Source of the DNA: Haloarcula sp. CBA1129
Lineage (GTDB): Archaea > Halobacteriota > Halobacteria > Halobacteriales > Haloarculaceae
Direction: 5' to 3'
DNA length: 64,000 nt
Assembly (NCBI RefSeq): GCF_008729015.1
Contig: NZ_RKSM01000001.1
Location: 372,001-436,000, forward strand
The number at the start of each line of letters is the position of its first letter. Positions within the stretch are counted from its first letter, which is position 1. The notes under the pieces are model-generated. The model saw only the letters and a list, made by a program, of their open reading frames with translations, made no database searches and had not been told where the DNA came from. Below, one piece after another: positions 9,128 to 16,546 of this stretch. The position numbers and the translations under genes were made by a program.

Positions 9128-9816
9128 GCCTGACTCACTCCGTCCTCACCTTGCGTATCCGGTGCACGGACCTGAATCGCATCGGCGATGTGGTCCGGGA
9201 GCGACACTGACGACCCGCTCTCTAGCTGGACCGTCACCATCCCGATGGGGGCGACCTCCTCGATGGTCAGCACGGTCCCCGGTGTGATGCCGGCGTCGGA
9301 GAGATACGTGAGTTCGTCGGGGTCCCGGTCCCGGACCCGTGCAACTTCGAGTCGGCCACCTTCGCTGTGTTCTGACAGCGCCGTCGCGGACTCATCGTCG
9401 ATAGGGTCCAGCGAGTCGCTGGGAATCGGGTCCCCGTGGGGGTCGAACTCGGGTTCGTCGAGGACGGCCGCGACCCGGCGCTCGAACTCCTCGCTGATGT
9501 GGTGTTCGAGCACTTCCGCTTCCTCGTGGACTTCGGCCCAGTCGTACCCCAACTGCTCGGTGAGAAACGTCTCAAGCAAGCGGTGGTGGCGGATGATTTC
9601 CAGAGCCACCGTCTCGCCTTCCGGCGTCGTCCGCACGCCCTTGTACTTCTCGCGTTCGACCAGCCCACGGTCGGCCAGTTTCTCGACCATACTGGTCACC
9701 GTCGGGGCCGTAACGTCCAGCATCTCGGCGATAGTAGACGGCGCAATCGGTGGGTCGCCGTCCCGCTCGAGGCGATAGATGGCCTTCAGATAATCCTCCA
9801 TCTTGGCACTCAGCAT
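9124..9816 (-). CDS. sirR: DtxR/MntR/SirR-family metal-dependent transcriptional repressor
   Basis: The 230-residue protein begins MLSAKMEDYLKAIYRL, the typical DtxR start, followed by a winged helix (PPIAPSTIAEMLDVTAPTVTS). Next comes a metal-binding and dimerisation region with conserved HHRLLETFL, WAEVHEEAE and LEHHISEEFE. The C-terminal part (about 155-220) looks like an SH3/FeoA-like domain. SirR of Halobacterium represses Mn(II) uptake genes when manganese is sufficient. The operator-like repeat 8 bases before its start suggests autoregulation. The same repeat precedes the importer at 5 kb, so this protein is the best candidate regulator of that operon. The name sirR is assigned by similarity and context. 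Confidence 0.9.
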   Translation of the reverse strand: MLSAKMEDYLKAIYRLERDGDPPIAPSTIAEMLDVTAPTVTSMVEKLADRGLVEREKYKGVRTTPEGETVALEIIRHHRLLETFLTEQLGYDWAEVHEEAEVLEHHISEEFERRVAAVLDEPEFDPHGDPIPSDSLDPIDDESATALSEHSEGGRLEVARVRDRDPDELTYLSDAGITPGTVLTIEEVAPIGMVTVQLESGSSVSLPDHIADAIQVRAPDTQGEDGVSQA

Positions 9817-9823
9817 ACACCAA

Positions 9824-9839
9824 ATTAGACGAATCTAAC
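9824..9839. promoter_or_regulatory. Predicted autoregulatory DtxR/SirR operator
   Basis: ATTAGA-CGAA-TCTAAC, matching TTAGA-N4-TCTAA as at 4939-4954. It lies between a TATA-like element (minus-strand TCTTTTGG, about 9841-9848) and the sirR start codon at 9816, so a bound repressor would sit on the transcription start site of this nearly leaderless gene. Confidence 0.7.
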
Positions 9840-9898
9840 CCAAAAGATTGGCGGTTCCAACAATGTTGTGGAGACCGGCCAGATTCGCTCGGCCGCCG

Positions 9899-10048
9899 TC
9901 ACTCGTCCGCAGCGTACGTTTCCCGTCGGTGCCGGGTCAACAGCCACAGGAACAGATAGCCGATGGCACCCAGAACGAACAGCGTTGCGGGGATGAGAAA
10001 CGGTCCGAACGTCCGAACCAGCGTCTCAATCCCCGGCAGACCGACCAT
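9899..10048 (-). CDS. Single-pass membrane micro-protein (49 aa)
   Basis: Translation from the ATG at 10048 gives 49 residues with one strong transmembrane helix (FLIPATLFVLGAIGYLFLWL) and a basic then acidic tail (TRHRRETYAADE). The frame is open further upstream, but the upstream residues are not membrane-like and a TATA-like CTTTATCAG lies 10-20 bases before this ATG. Function unknown. Confidence 0.5.
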   Translation of the reverse strand: MVGLPGIETLVRTFGPFLIPATLFVLGAIGYLFLWLLTRHRRETYAADE

Positions 10049-10174
10049 ACCCCGGCTAGGGACGTTGCCCTGATAAAGTTCAAGGGTACGGTGGGTATTT
10101 CCCGACGGAGCAGCCCAGTTCGTCACGGGTTCTCTCGCGAAACCAGTGATGTGACCGGGAACCAGTTGGCCCGC

Positions 10175-10423
10175 TCAGATAAGGTCCTGATTTTCGAGCG
10201 AGGTCATGACGTCGTCGACGAAATCGTCGACATTGTCGTATGGGAACTCTCCGTTGAGCTTCGTGTTCAGTTCCATCGCCGTCATCGAGAAGTCGCCGGA
10301 CTCAAACTTCGTCGACGGGCCGCCCGGAAGTGCCGGAACGAGGTCCATCGGACTGGAGATCGGATAGTCTGCTTCCTCGAACGCATCAACGAACTGTGAG
10401 CGGAGATCTTCTTTGTCAACCAT
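10175..10423 (-). CDS. MTH865-family small protein
   Basis: The 82-residue protein from the ATG at 10423 begins MVDKEDLRSQFVDAFEEADY and contains SPMDLVPALPGGPSTKFESG. These match my recollection of the MTH865-like family, a small EF-hand-like helical fold of unknown role found across Euryarchaeota. The family's usual length is about 80 residues, and a TATA-like CTTTTATG about 26-33 bases upstream (10449-10457) supports this start over the longer open frame. Biochemical function unknown. Confidence 0.75.
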   Translation of the reverse strand: MVDKEDLRSQFVDAFEEADYPISSPMDLVPALPGGPSTKFESGDFSMTAMELNTKLNGEFPYDNVDDFVDDVMTSLENQDLI

Positions 10424-10584
10424 AATCGGACGTTGTGCGAGAATTATCATAAAAGGTTCGACATCGGTACACTTTCCAATTGTTTGGAGTTTATTCTGAG
10501 TCTGCGGCGGTACTGGGTCTTGCTGCCGCTGTGTCAGTCTGCAAACGAGTCGGCCCTGCAATGGATGGGACGGCCCCGTGTTGC

Positions 10585-10755
10585 TCACCGAACCCGGCTG
10601 TCGTCATCCGTATCGCGCCGGGCCAACCGCTCGGCCGTCTCACGGTCCGTCTCGACGCGCTGGTCGTGTTCGCTTCGGACCAGCGCGTACAGAGCCAGCG
10701 GTGCGGCCAGTGCGAGCAACAGGACCACGACGAACAGCCCGGTTACGGCGGGCAT
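10585..10755 (-). CDS. Single-pass membrane micro-protein (56 aa) behind the zinc-ribbon gene
   Basis: A short frame of 56 residues: an N-terminal hydrophobic helix (GLFVVVLLLALAAPLALYAL) followed by a charged, Arg/Asp-rich tail (TAERLARRDTDDDSRVR). Its ATG lies only two bases after the stop of the zinc-ribbon gene, so the two are almost certainly co-transcribed. The composition (membrane anchor plus acidic and basic tail) fits a real haloarchaeal micro-protein. Function unknown. Confidence 0.65.
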   Translation of the reverse strand: MPAVTGLFVVVLLLALAAPLALYALVRSEHDQRVETDRETAERLARRDTDDDSRVR

Positions 10756-10757
10756 CG

Positions 10758-10982
10758 TCAGCCGAGGAAGATGTCTGCCAAGTCACTGCCCGCGGATCCG
10801 GTGTCCCGGTACAGCTCCGAGTAGCCACAGTTCGTGCATGTGACGACCTGAAACTGGTTTGTCTGGATGTCGAACATCTTCGAGAGGCCGCCGCCGGTGG
10901 TCGAGATGTTACCTACGTCGGTGCCGGTGTGGCCGCATTTCGGACAGCCGCGGTCGTCAGTGGAATGCGTGTTGGAGGACAT
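10758..10982 (-). CDS. Zinc-ribbon protein (DUF2082-like)
   Basis: 74 residues from the ATG at 10982. Two cysteine pairs, CPKCG near the N-terminus and CTNCGYSELYR near the C-terminus, form a zinc ribbon. Between them is TTGGGLSKMFDIQTNQF, which matches the consensus of the nucleic-acid-binding zinc-ribbon family DUF2082. These small proteins may bind nucleic acids or act as metal-binding adaptors; no target is known. It heads a two-gene unit with the 56-residue membrane protein. Confidence 0.75.
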   Translation of the reverse strand: MSSNTHSTDDRGCPKCGHTGTDVGNISTTGGGLSKMFDIQTNQFQVVTCTNCGYSELYRDTGSAGSDLADIFLG

Positions 10983-11110
10983 TGCACGCAGTTGTTCTCT
11001 CCCCAGCATAACAAATCTGGTGCCACCGTGAGATGTGCGTAGCCACTTGACGGTCGCCGCTCACCACAGTCAGCTATTACTATCTGTCACGTCTCACGGA
11101 CGTTGAAAAC

Positions 11111-11157
11111 GAGGCGGGCGAACGTAATGGTGCACTATGCCAGTTCCCACCCGCCTC
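11111..11157 (-). terminator. Hairpin 3' of the DJ-1/PfpI gene
   Basis: Eight-base perfect arms GAGGCGGG (11111-11118) and CCCGCCTC (11150-11157) around a 31-base loop, in the 233-bp gap between two minus-strand genes. On the minus strand the hairpin is followed by GTTTTC, so it may be a weak terminator for the gene ending at 11216. The long loop makes this uncertain. I see nothing else in the gap (10983-11215). Confidence 0.35.
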
Positions 11158-11215
11158 AACGGAGGGAAACGCCCATCTTATTTGTTTGTTATGAATCCCA
11201 CAAACCTGCATGGCC

Positions 11216-11806
11216 TCAGTCGTCGGCCGGAATCGGGTCGCCGTGGGACACCTCGTCGCCCAGTAGGACCATGAACTGTGCGAGCCACTCGGGATGGTCG
11301 GGCCAAGCCTGCCCGGTGACGAGATTCCCGTCGGTGACCACCTCGTCGACCCACGAGCAGCCGGCGGCCTCGCACTCGGCGCGACAGGCCGGGTACGATG
11401 TCATCTCGTAGCCGTCCAGCACGTCGGCAGCGGCGAGGATCTGCGGGCCGTGACACAGCGCTGCGACGGGTTTGTCCTCCTCGAAGAAGTGCCGTACCGC
11501 GTCAAGGACCTCGTCGTACGTCCGGAGATACTCGGGAGCGCGACCGCCCGGGACACACAGCGCGTCGTAGTCACTCGGGGACACGTCGGCCATCGTCGCG
11601 TTGAGGACGAAGTCGTGGCCGCGGGACTCCATGTAGGTCTGGTCGCCACGGAAGTCGTGTATCGCTGTTTTGACCGTCTCTTCGGCCTCTTTGTCGGGAC
11701 ATACCGCGTCGACCTCGTGGCCGACCATCTGCAGCGCCTGAAACGGCACCATTATTTCGTAGTCTTCGCCGAAATCGCCGACGATCATGAGGATGTCTTT
11801 GCCCAT
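11216..11806 (-). CDS. DJ-1/PfpI family protein (class I glutamine amidotransferase-like)
   Basis: The 196-residue protein has the DJ-1/PfpI fold signatures: GDFGEDYE with the conserved elbow Glu, CVPGGRAPEYLR, and the nucleophile elbow AALCHGPQIL with Cys118 and His119. Related proteins include intracellular proteases, deglycases and glyoxalase III enzymes. The cysteine-histidine pair is intact, so catalytic activity is expected, but the substrate cannot be read from sequence. The ATG at 11806 gives the family's usual length (about 190 residues). Confidence 0.88.
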   Translation of the reverse strand: MGKDILMIVGDFGEDYEIMVPFQALQMVGHEVDAVCPDKEAEETVKTAIHDFRGDQTYMESRGHDFVLNATMADVSPSDYDALCVPGGRAPEYLRTYDEVLDAVRHFFEEDKPVAALCHGPQILAAADVLDGYEMTSYPACRAECEAAGCSWVDEVVTDGNLVTGQAWPDHPEWLAQFMVLLGDEVSHGDPIPADD

Positions 11807-11872
11807 TGGAAACACCAGTGAGCGCTACGGTCGCCGCGGAAATAAAATCGTAGGTGAATTACCAGTTCCGTG

Positions 11873-12667
11873 TCACACGTCGAGCGACGCAAGCACTTCC
11901 TCGATGTCCGCCAACGAATCGATGACGTAGTCTGGCGTCACGGCGCTCCGTTCCAGCGACTGCTCGTTGGACACGCCGGTCCGAACGAGAACAGTTGTCA
12001 TGCCGTTACGCTCGCCCATCGCGATGTCCGTCTCCAGCCGGTCACCGACGATGAGACAATCCGCCGGTGCGCAGTCCAGTCGCTCCAGCGCCGCCTGTAC
12101 AGCAATCTCTGAGGGCTTGCCGAGTATTCGGTCCGGGTCGCGCTCGATGACCCCGGCGACGGCGTTGATTATCGCCCCGGAACCGGGGACCGGGTCGCCG
12201 TCTTCGCCGGGGAACGTCCGGTCCGGATCGGTCCCGAGGAAGACGGTGTCGTTGTCGACAGCCCGGAGTGCATCGACCATATCGCGGTAGTGGAAGGCAT
12301 CCGTCCATGAGGCCAGTAACACGTCGGTCTCGGCGGGGTCCTCGGCCAAGTGTGCCTCTGTCCCCTCGACCAGAGCACTGAGCTGGTCGCTTCCGATGAC
12401 GAACACGCTGTCTCCCGCGTGGGTCCCGTTGAGGTACTCACGGGTGACGACGCCGGAGGAACAGGCCTCACCCTCGCGGGCGTCGACGCCCATTCCCCGC
12501 AATCGCTCGACGTACTCGCTCCCGTCGTGGATCGGGTTGTTCGAGAAAAAGCAGATTCCCAGACCACGTTCCCTGAACACGTCGATTGCTGACGCCGCGC
12601 CCGGCAACAGCGTGTCTCCGTGGTACACGGTTCCATCGAGATCGATGATAGCCCCCGCTACTGTCAT
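11873..12667 (-). CDS. HAD-superfamily hydrolase, NagD / p-nitrophenylphosphatase-like
   Basis: 264 residues from the ATG at 12667. HAD motif I is DLDGT (9-13), directly followed by VYHG as in NagD-type (class IIA cap) phosphatases. Motif II lies around FFSNNP, motif III around KPS, and motif IV is CLIVGDRLETDIAMG. Members dephosphorylate nucleotides, sugar phosphates or phosphoglycolate; the physiological substrate is not determined. It lies 36 bp downstream of the response-regulator kinase gene on the same strand. Confidence 0.85.
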   Translation of the reverse strand: MTVAGAIIDLDGTVYHGDTLLPGAASAIDVFRERGLGICFFSNNPIHDGSEYVERLRGMGVDAREGEACSSGVVTREYLNGTHAGDSVFVIGSDQLSALVEGTEAHLAEDPAETDVLLASWTDAFHYRDMVDALRAVDNDTVFLGTDPDRTFPGEDGDPVPGSGAIINAVAGVIERDPDRILGKPSEIAVQAALERLDCAPADCLIVGDRLETDIAMGERNGMTTVLVRTGVSNEQSLERSAVTPDYVIDSLADIEEVLASLDV

Positions 12668-12703
12668 TACCACCACTCTGAACCCGGCAGTGAAAAGTCC
12701 GTC

Positions 12704-14089
12704 TCAGTCGTGTAGCTCGACGCCTGTTACCTCAAAGCGCGCCCCGCCGCTGTCACTATCGGTCAGCGACACTTCCCAGCCATGGGCCTCAGCCACCTGT
12801 TCGACGATAGCAAGACCGAACCCGGTCCCGTCCTGCGTCGAGGAATAGCCCATCTCGAACACGTCGTCAGCGTCACCCTCGACACCCTCGCCGTCGTCCG
12901 CGATGTAGAAGCCGTCGTCTGACTCTAGCAGGCCGACCTCGATCTCGACGTCGCCGTCGTTGTGTTCGATGGCGTTCCGGAACAGGTTCGCCAGCAGGTC
13001 CTGCACGCGCCCGCTGTCGGCGGCGAGGTCCGTGCTCGACTCGACCGACATGGATGCCTGTTCCGCCTCGATCCAAGTCCACGCAGTCGACGCCAGCGTC
13101 GAGAGCTCCGTCTCCTGTGGGTCACTGACAGTCTGTCCTTGCCGCGCCAGTGCGAGTACATCTTCGATGATAGAGCCCATCCGGTCCAGTGACCGGTCGA
13201 TTTTGGCGACTAGTTCGGCCTCCTCGCTATCGGCGGGCTCCGAGAGCAGGTCGATAGCGCCCTGCGCGACGTTCAACGGGTTCCGCAGGTCGTGGCTAAC
13301 GACACTGGCGAACTCCTCCAGTCGCTCGTTCTGACGCTCCAGTTCGCGCTGGCGTTCGACCCGTTCCGTGATGTCGCGTGAGACCAACTGAAAGGTATCC
13401 GCCTTGCGGTGGCTGTCGACGGGGATATACTGGTTGTGGTAATGTCGTCCCCCGACGGCGTCCTCGGACCGTGTCGCAGTACCGTTTTCGACGGCGCTTT
13501 TCCCGGCTTCGAGACGCTGGCTGGCCGCCTCGCTGTCCATCACGTCGCTCAGTTGCTGTCCGACGAGCACGTCGGGGTCGGCACCCAGTCTGCGTGCCAT
13601 CGAGGGGTTCGCTGAGAGGATGGTCCCGCCAGTCGTCAGATGGATGATACCGTCCGGTGAGTCCGAGACAAGCGACTCGAACTTCTTGCGGGTGCGCTCC
13701 TGTGACACGACATTCTCGATCCGGTTTGCAAGCCGACCGTACTGCTTGTCTTCGACGACTTCGAGCTTCAGGAGGTAGTCGGCGACGCCCGCCGCGATAG
13801 CCGCGCTGGCCGTCTCTTCGTCCCCCCGCCCGGTCAGCAGAATGAACGGGATAGAGGGGTTTGTCTCCCTGATCTCTTCGAGTAGCTCCAGCCCGTCCAT
13901 CTCAGGCATTTCGTAGTCACTGACGACGCAGTCGAACCCGCCCCCGTCGAGTCGTTCTAGCGCTTCCATCGCGCTGTTTGCAGCAACGGACTCGATGCCG
14001 TGTTGTTGCGTGAGCGTATCAGCGGTCATCTCCGCGAAAAAATCGCTGTCGTCAACAACAAGCGTTCGTATATTACTTTCAGATGTCAT
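12704..14089 (-). CDS. Hybrid sensor: receiver domain + PAS + histidine kinase
   Basis: 461 residues. An N-terminal receiver domain has the acidic pair VVDDSD (12-16) and phosphoacceptor Asp58 in SDYEMPEMDG. A PAS domain (about 140-245) starts LVSDSPDGIIHL. The HisKA domain has His266 in FASVVSHDLRNPLN, and the HATPase has the N box NLFRNAIEHN, a DDGEGV G1 box and GFGLAIVEQVAEAHGW. No transmembrane helix is visible, so it is cytoplasmic. The putative lysine after the last receiver strand (YLLKLEV) is present but the following Pro is not. No DNA-binding response regulator lies nearby. Confidence 0.92.
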   Translation of the reverse strand: MTSESNIRTLVVDDSDFFAEMTADTLTQQHGIESVAANSAMEALERLDGGGFDCVVSDYEMPEMDGLELLEEIRETNPSIPFILLTGRGDEETASAAIAAGVADYLLKLEVVEDKQYGRLANRIENVVSQERTRKKFESLVSDSPDGIIHLTTGGTILSANPSMARRLGADPDVLVGQQLSDVMDSEAASQRLEAGKSAVENGTATRSEDAVGGRHYHNQYIPVDSHRKADTFQLVSRDITERVERQRELERQNERLEEFASVVSHDLRNPLNVAQGAIDLLSEPADSEEAELVAKIDRSLDRMGSIIEDVLALARQGQTVSDPQETELSTLASTAWTWIEAEQASMSVESSTDLAADSGRVQDLLANLFRNAIEHNDGDVEIEVGLLESDDGFYIADDGEGVEGDADDVFEMGYSSTQDGTGFGLAIVEQVAEAHGWEVSLTDSDSGGARFEVTGVELHD

Positions 14090-14169
14090 ATGGGCGGCAG
14101 GGTCCTTATCCCCCCAACGGTCTGTCCGTACTTATATTTCAAGGGAGCTAGCTCACTCGCTGGTCCCGG

Positions 14170-14844
14170 CTAGAGCGGTACCGGCGGCGCAATCGAAACT
14201 CGAAGTTCAGGACTGTGATGGACTAGCGGCTCTGACTCACCGCCAGACGTGTCAACCAATGAGGATACAGACCCGGTCACAGTGGCGTCGACGCGGTCGA
14301 GTTGCCACGGGTCGTGACCGACGCTGCCGACGAGGCGCGTTCCGAAGCGACCGGTCGTGAAGTACCGCTGTCGGTCGACGAGAAACGAGGCCAGCGAGTC
14401 CGGCGGAATCGCCACCGGGTCACCCTCAACTGTGTACCGACACTCGAACAACCGTCGGTCGCCGGCATCGAGGACCCGGCGGCGGTCAGCTGTCGGGAGC
14501 GTCCCCGGAGTAGCGTCACCCACCGAGATGCGAAACAGCTCCGAGACTGCTGTCGCTGTTCGCCTGTTATCGCCGAACAGCGCTAGTACGCAGACGCCGC
14601 GCTGTCCGGTCGGCCCGCGGACGTAGGTCCGAACGGTGAGCAACTCCGACGGCCCGGCGATCTCGATACCGAACGTCTCGACGCGGTCGACGGTCGCCGC
14701 GACGGCCGACACCCAGACGTCGCCGTCGGCCGTCTCGACGGCCAGCCAGTCGGGGACTGCCGCCTGCACCGCTGCCTCGGAGACCGGCCAGTGACAGAAG
14801 CAGATGTCGTCGAGCGTGACCTGCAGCGGACGGAGGGCGACCAC
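14170..14844 (-). CDS. DUF2071 (YqjF-like) protein, copy A
   Basis: 224 residues from a GTG start. The N-terminus, ICFCHWPVSEAAVQAAVPDW, corresponds to the family's FxHWPV opening. The C-terminus has GHDPWQLDRVDA, TSGGESEPLVHHSPELRVSI. It is a diverged paralogue of the gene just upstream: aligned landmarks include the HWPV, LTVRTYV/LNLRTYV, LASFLVDRQRYF/VESFLVERYRFY and EPLVHHSPE/EPLVHYCAE segments. DUF2071 proteins have no established biochemical role. The gap to copy B is 21 bp, indicating co-transcription. Confidence 0.78.
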   Translation of the reverse strand: MVALRPLQVTLDDICFCHWPVSEAAVQAAVPDWLAVETADGDVWVSAVAATVDRVETFGIEIAGPSELLTVRTYVRGPTGQRGVCVLALFGDNRRTATAVSELFRISVGDATPGTLPTADRRRVLDAGDRRLFECRYTVEGDPVAIPPDSLASFLVDRQRYFTTGRFGTRLVGSVGHDPWQLDRVDATVTGSVSSLVDTSGGESEPLVHHSPELRVSIAPPVPL

Positions 14845-14865
14845 ACTGGTACTGAGGCCGACACG

Positions 14866-15570
14866 CTAATCAGTGTACTGGGGGACACCCTCAAGACGGT
14901 GGAGTCGCCCCGCAGTCACTGGGATTTCGGCGCAGTAGTGGACGAGTGGCTCGCCGTCGGGCCTGTCAAAGCCCGACGCGGCGAACAGCCCGTTTGACCG
15001 GATGTCGGCCCGGCCCGGCTGTAGCGGCCACGGTTCGTGGCTGATGTCGGCGTAATACACGGTCCCGTCGTCGCTCGCAGCGTAGAAGCGGTACCGCTCC
15101 ACCAGAAACGACTCCACCGAGCCCGGCTCGGGTGTCGACGGTGCCTCGACCGGCTCGTAGGTGGCATGGAAATCCGCCGGTGGTGCGCGCGAACTGGTCC
15201 GGCGGCTCCGAAATTCGACGCTGTCGCCGTCGGTCCGGACCTGCATCGACGCCTGATAGTACGACAACTGGAACAGCCGCCGAGCAAGCGTAACGCTGAG
15301 GCGGTCGTCGGCATCGAGGTTGTAGAAGTACACCCCGGGCGTCCCGTCGGCGACCACGTAGGTCCGGAGATTCAGTTCGCCGAAGGACCGCCCGATGGGG
15401 CTGCCTCGCGGCCTGATGTCCGCCATCTGGAACGGGACCACGCTGAGCCACGCCTGCCCGTCGTACGTGTCGACGTCGACCCCGTCCGGCAGCGTCGGCC
15501 GGACGATGTCGGGCTCGACTGGCCAGTGCATGAACCCCACGTCCCGCCACGTCATGGTCAGCAGGTCCAT
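14866..15570 (-). CDS. DUF2071 (YqjF-like) protein, copy B
   Basis: 234 residues from the ATG at 15570, chosen because MDLLTMTWRDVGFMHWPVE is the standard family N-terminus. Middle landmarks GELNLRTYVVADGTPGVYFY and SPIGRSFGE match DUF2071, and the ending EPLVHYCAEIPVTAGRLHRL is conserved. It lies first in a tandem pair with copy A. Copy B looks more canonical than copy A. Function unknown. Confidence 0.82.
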   Translation of the reverse strand: MDLLTMTWRDVGFMHWPVEPDIVRPTLPDGVDVDTYDGQAWLSVVPFQMADIRPRGSPIGRSFGELNLRTYVVADGTPGVYFYNLDADDRLSVTLARRLFQLSYYQASMQVRTDGDSVEFRSRRTSSRAPPADFHATYEPVEAPSTPEPGSVESFLVERYRFYAASDDGTVYYADISHEPWPLQPGRADIRSNGLFAASGFDRPDGEPLVHYCAEIPVTAGRLHRLEGVPQYTD

Positions 15571-15688
15571 ATCTGTGCGTAGGGGGCAGACAGGTTTCTG
15601 CCTGTCGTGGGGCGCGGTGACAGTCACCAGAGGTCACGCCGGCCGCTTCGGCGCTAGAACTTTGCCCGTTCCGATCCCAGCATCGCAC

Positions 15689-16189
15689 ATGGAGTTCGAG
15701 GTAATCCAGGGCGACATCGCTGCACAGTCGGCGGACGCACTGGTCAACGCGGCGAACACGAGTCTGCGGATGGGCTCCGGCGTCGCCGGGGCACTCAAGC
15801 GCGCCGCTGGGTCTGGGCTGAACGACGAAGCCGTCGCGAAAGGGCCGGTCGACCTCGGCGGCGTCGCCACGACCGACGCCTACGACCTCGACGCCGAGTA
15901 TGTCATCCACGCCGCCGCGATGCCACCGGGTGGGCAGTCAACCGCCGAGAGCATCCGTACCGCAACCCGGAACACACTGTCGGAAGCGGACGCGCTGGAC
16001 TGTGAGTCGCTGGTCCTTCCAGCCATCGGCTGTGGTATCGCTGGATTCGACTTTGAGGAGGGTATCGGAATCATCTGTGCCGTCATCGACGAGTACCAGT
16101 CCGACTCCCTGAGAGACGTGCGACTCATCGCCTACTCCGACGACGACTTCACGAAAATACAACGAATCGCGGCCGAGGTTCGCGGCTGA
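15689..16189 (+). CDS. Macrodomain (ADP-ribose-binding) protein
   Basis: 166 residues, a stand-alone macrodomain. Key segments are QGDIAAQSADALVNAANTSL, the glycine loop GSGVAGALKRAAG, VIHAAAMPPGG and LPAIGCGIAGFDFEEG. Proteins of this type bind or hydrolyse ADP-ribose derivatives such as O-acetyl-ADP-ribose, the product of sirtuins; a sirtuin gene lies 11 kb to the right. The ATG at 15689 is favoured because the open frame before it is not macrodomain sequence and overlaps the DUF2071 gene. Confidence 0.9.
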   Translation: MEFEVIQGDIAAQSADALVNAANTSLRMGSGVAGALKRAAGSGLNDEAVAKGPVDLGGVATTDAYDLDAEYVIHAAAMPPGGQSTAESIRTATRNTLSEADALDCESLVLPAIGCGIAGFDFEEGIGIICAVIDEYQSDSLRDVRLIAYSDDDFTKIQRIAAEVRG

Positions 16190-16195
16190 CCCCCG

Positions 16196-16489
16196 CTACA
16201 GTAGATGTACACGCCCGGCACGCCACTCCCAAGCGACTTCCAGCGCGATCCAGCAAACGAGCCATATCGCGGCGAAGCTAAACACCAGCCACGTCGACCC
16301 GAGGTACGATGTGGTATCGGCGACTGACTGTAGCCACGGATAGGCCTGTGCACCGACGATGAGCGTCGCGATGAGGCCCAGTATCCCGGTCATGTAGTGT
16401 TCGACCGCGTTGCCTACCGGGCAGACGCAGGCGTCACCGCCCGTCGTTTCTTCGAGTGTCTCGCTGCTCGGCCCCCGAGCATTGGTCAT
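16196..16489 (-). CDS. Small membrane protein (97 aa), unknown
   Basis: 97 residues with two hydrophobic helices (MTGILGLIATLIVGAQAYPW and WLVFSFAAIWLVCWIALEVA) and a soluble N-terminal part with a CVCPVG cysteine pair. The pair could bind metal or be lipid-exposed. It is convergent with the macrodomain gene, whose stop is six bases away. I do not recognise the family. Confidence 0.6.
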   Translation of the reverse strand: MTNARGPSSETLEETTGGDACVCPVGNAVEHYMTGILGLIATLIVGAQAYPWLQSVADTTSYLGSTWLVFSFAAIWLVCWIALEVAWEWRAGRVHLL

Positions 16490-16546
16490 TGTTACCTTTC
16501 CTCAACCTAGCGATTCATCATACAGCGTGTTAACCGTTTCGGCGGC

